A DNA stretch of 64,000 nt, from positions 3,095,501 to 3,159,500 of the forward strand of contig NZ_CP013118.1 of the NCBI RefSeq assembly GCF_001443605.1. The letters run 5' to 3'. Shown piece by piece: positions 62,559 through 64,000 of the stretch. The notes beneath the pieces are model-generated. The model was not told the DNA's origin and did no database searches. It saw only the letters and a list, made by a program, of their open reading frames with translations. The DNA is from Salinivirga cyanobacteriivorans. GTDB taxonomy: Bacteria; Bacteroidota; Bacteroidia; Bacteroidales; Salinivirgaceae. The first letter of the stretch is position 1, and every line of letters starts with the position of its first letter. Position numbers and translations under genes: made by a program.

Positions 62559-64000
62559 TTATGCCTGGGCTTTTATCCAATTCACCAGACCTTTCTTTTC
62601 AATAACTTCCATTAATTTTTCAGGTAATGGCGGGATATCAAAAGTATTATCTCCCACTGTAACTTTCCCTTTAGCCAGGTTGGCTTCTATCTGATCACCG
62701 GGGTTGTATTGTTCAACTATATCTTTGTTTACAATAAGTAATAGCCCCTGGTTGATACACGACCTGTAAAAAATTCTGTTTACAGATTTTACAATTACGG
62801 CCTTTACGCCTGCATGAGCTAGTCCGACTGCAGGGTGCTCCCTGGAACTACCACAACCAAAGTTTTCTCCGGCTACAATAATATCTCCTTCCTGTACATT
62901 TTTGGCGAAATTTTCATCGAAACCAGCAAAGAGGTGCTCCATAATAGCCTCAGGGTCAGAGCTCATAATGTTGTAGGTGAGGTTTCCGGCAAACATCTGG
63001 TCTGTGTTCAGGTTGTCTGCATCGGCATAGTTCCACACACCGTTGAGGTGCCTGTTGTCGCCGGGTTGTATTTCAATGGTATTGCCTTCAGCTTTTGGAT
63101 AGGGGAATTTTTCGTTTCCTGGCTTATCACGTGGATCAGTTATTTCTCCATTTAAGGCACTTAGTGCCACGGCAGCCGGGGAAGCAAGATAAATTTCTGC
63201 GTTTTTATTACCCATGCGTCCTTTGAAATTTCTATTGGCAGTTGATATCACGGTATAATCGTCGGCTGGTATGCCCTGGCCTGTACCCAAACAAGGCCCG
63301 CAGCTTGCTCCAAGCACGTTGGCACCTGCTTCAATAAAGTCGCTGATCAGACCTTCTTTTATGGCCTGCAGATATATTTTTTTCGAGGCCGGGGCTATGA
63401 GTAATTGCACATCTGCGGGAACTTTTTTGCCACGTAATATCTTTGCTGCAATTCTCAGATCCTCAATGCGGCCGTTTGTGCAGGTTCCTATCAGTGCCTG
63501 CTGTATGGCTTTCCCTTTGACTTCGGCAATAGCCTTTACATTATCCACATGGTGTGGAGCTGCAGTAAGCGGGTATAACTCTGAGAGGTTAATGTGTATT
63601 TCGCGAGCATAACTGGCTCCTTCGTCTGCCCAGAAACCATTGGTTACTTTTTTGCCAAGCCATGCCTCCAGTACCTCATCAGGAGGAAATACTGCATTCT
63701 TACCACCCATTTCTGATGCCAGATTCGCAATGGTCATACGTTCTGATATGTCAAGGGTTTTTACGCCCTCTCCATGATACTCTATGCTCATATAGTTGGC
63801 TCCGGCAGAACCTATCATACCAATGATATACAGCGAAAGGTCTTTGGCATAAACACCTTCGGGTAATTTTCCTGAGAGGTTTATTTTGATTGTTTCTGGT
63901 ACCCTGAACCATGTTTCTCCGCGTCGCCAAATCCCTGCAGCTTCTGTTCTGTCAATACCCGCAGCCAGTGCATTAAATGCTCCTGCTGTACAGGTGTGGC
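62559..64000 (-). CDS. Fused LeuC/LeuD-like hydro-lyase (aconitase superfamily), 5' end beyond window
   Basis: The frame is open past the ATG at 63818 to the right edge (LYIIGMIGSAGANYM reads through it), so the gene is truncated by the window and that ATG is internal. The large-subunit part has cluster ligands in LIGTCTNGRIED and GASCGPCLGTGQG. The small-subunit part is fused after a linker and carries GENFGCGSSREHPAVGLAHAG. This is the 3-isopropylmalate/homoaconitate dehydratase type, distinct from the mitochondrial-like aconitase next door. A leucine role is not supported by visible neighbours; it may be a second aconitase or a homoaconitase-like enzyme. Confidence 0.85.
   Translation of the reverse strand, partial: HTCTAGAFNALAAGIDRTEAAGIWRRGETWFRVPETIKINLSGKLPEGVYAKDLSLYIIGMIGSAGANYMSIEYHGEGVKTLDISERMTIANLASEMGGKNAVFPPDEVLEAWLGKKVTNGFWADEGASYAREIHINLSELYPLTAAPHHVDNVKAIAEVKGKAIQQALIGTCTNGRIEDLRIAAKILRGKKVPADVQLLIAPASKKIYLQAIKEGLISDFIEAGANVLGASCGPCLGTGQGIPADDYTVISTANRNFKGRMGNKNAEIYLASPAAVALSALNGEITDPRDKPGNEKFPYPKAEGNTIEIQPGDNRHLNGVWNYADADNLNTDQMFAGNLTYNIMSSDPEAIMEHLFAGFDENFAKNVQEGDIIVAGENFGCGSSREHPAVGLAHAGVKAVIVKSVNRIFYRSCINQGLLLIVNKDIVEQYNPGDQIEANLAKGKVTVGDNTFDIPPLPEKLMEVIEKKGLVNWIKAQA

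Noticed and set aside
1..64000. CRISPR arrays, tRNA or rRNA genes, prophage or defence islands
   Set aside because: I saw no spaced direct repeats, no tRNA-like arms in gaps and no phage or known defence genes; a tRNAscan or DefenseFinder run would settle it.

Overview
The window looks like chromosome of a member of the Bacteroidota, probably a Marinilabiliales/Bacteroidales-type marine or sediment organism. The evidence is: five large or medium secreted proteins ending in type IX secretion (T9SS, type A) sorting domains; a TonB-receptor-like outer-membrane barrel; LytTR regulation; promoters that fit the Bacteroidota TTTG-N19-TAnnTTTG pattern (best case upstream of the HU gene, 56921-56951); little sign of Shine-Dalgarno sites; AT-rich intergenic DNA; and mitochondrial-like aconitase and citrate synthase. 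The genus assignment is inference. No tRNA, rRNA, CRISPR array or prophage was seen.

Layout. 1-14.5 kb: the end of an unrecognised gene, then three giant tandem secreted proteins (a subtilase and two adhesin/scaffold-like proteins), each followed by a strong hairpin. 14.9-18.5 kb: a selU-selD selenium pair in which selD is cut by a complete IS701-like element (1509 bp, 13-bp perfect terminal repeats, TTAG target duplication). Removing the element and one TTAG copy restores one selD frame of 343 codons. 18.4-26 kb: a frameshifted DMT transporter, a small secreted protein, a pirin, and a second giant subtilase carrying a (C-S-S)-(C-S-S)-C module array. 26.2-31.8 kb: a minus-strand cluster of parE, a DnaQ-like exonuclease, parC and aroK. 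31.9-36.3 kb: a PAS histidine kinase, a CpeT/CpcT-like secreted protein, truC, and a small T9SS protein with a likely frameshift in its signal peptide. 36.4-41.3 kb: a membrane pyrophosphatase and a two-gene membrane Fe-S oxidoreductase. 41.3-46 kb: an outer-membrane receptor, a LytTR regulator and an aldo/keto reductase. 46.1-52.4 kb: a compact beta-oxidation operon (enoyl-CoA hydratase, 3-hydroxyacyl-CoA dehydrogenase, SCP-x-type thiolase, acyl-CoA dehydrogenase, EtfB, EtfA). 52.6-56.9 kb: an outer-membrane barrel, a DUF985 cupin, a DEAD-box helicase, TrmH and HU. 57-64 kb: citrate synthase, aconitase, a lipobox-bearing hybrid sensor kinase, and a fused LeuC/LeuD-like hydro-lyase that runs off the right edge.

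How the genes may work together. The acyl-CoA dehydrogenase and EtfAB need an electron exit to quinone. The Fe-S oxidoreductase pair at 39.2-41.3 kb (NarI-like heme b membrane domain with two 4Fe-4S sites, plus a CCG-domain protein) resembles the ETF:menaquinone oxidoreductases of anaerobic fatty-acid oxidisers and is a good candidate. The acetyl-CoA formed would feed the citrate synthase and aconitase encoded nearby. The secreted subtilases suggest growth on protein.

I did not find a clearly new defence or mobile system. The items most worth a second look are the freshly disrupted selD beside an intact selU, the split ETF:quinone oxidoreductase linked to beta-oxidation, the structured hairpins after each giant gene, the CpcT-like protein in a non-phototroph, and the repeat array shared between two T9SS proteins.
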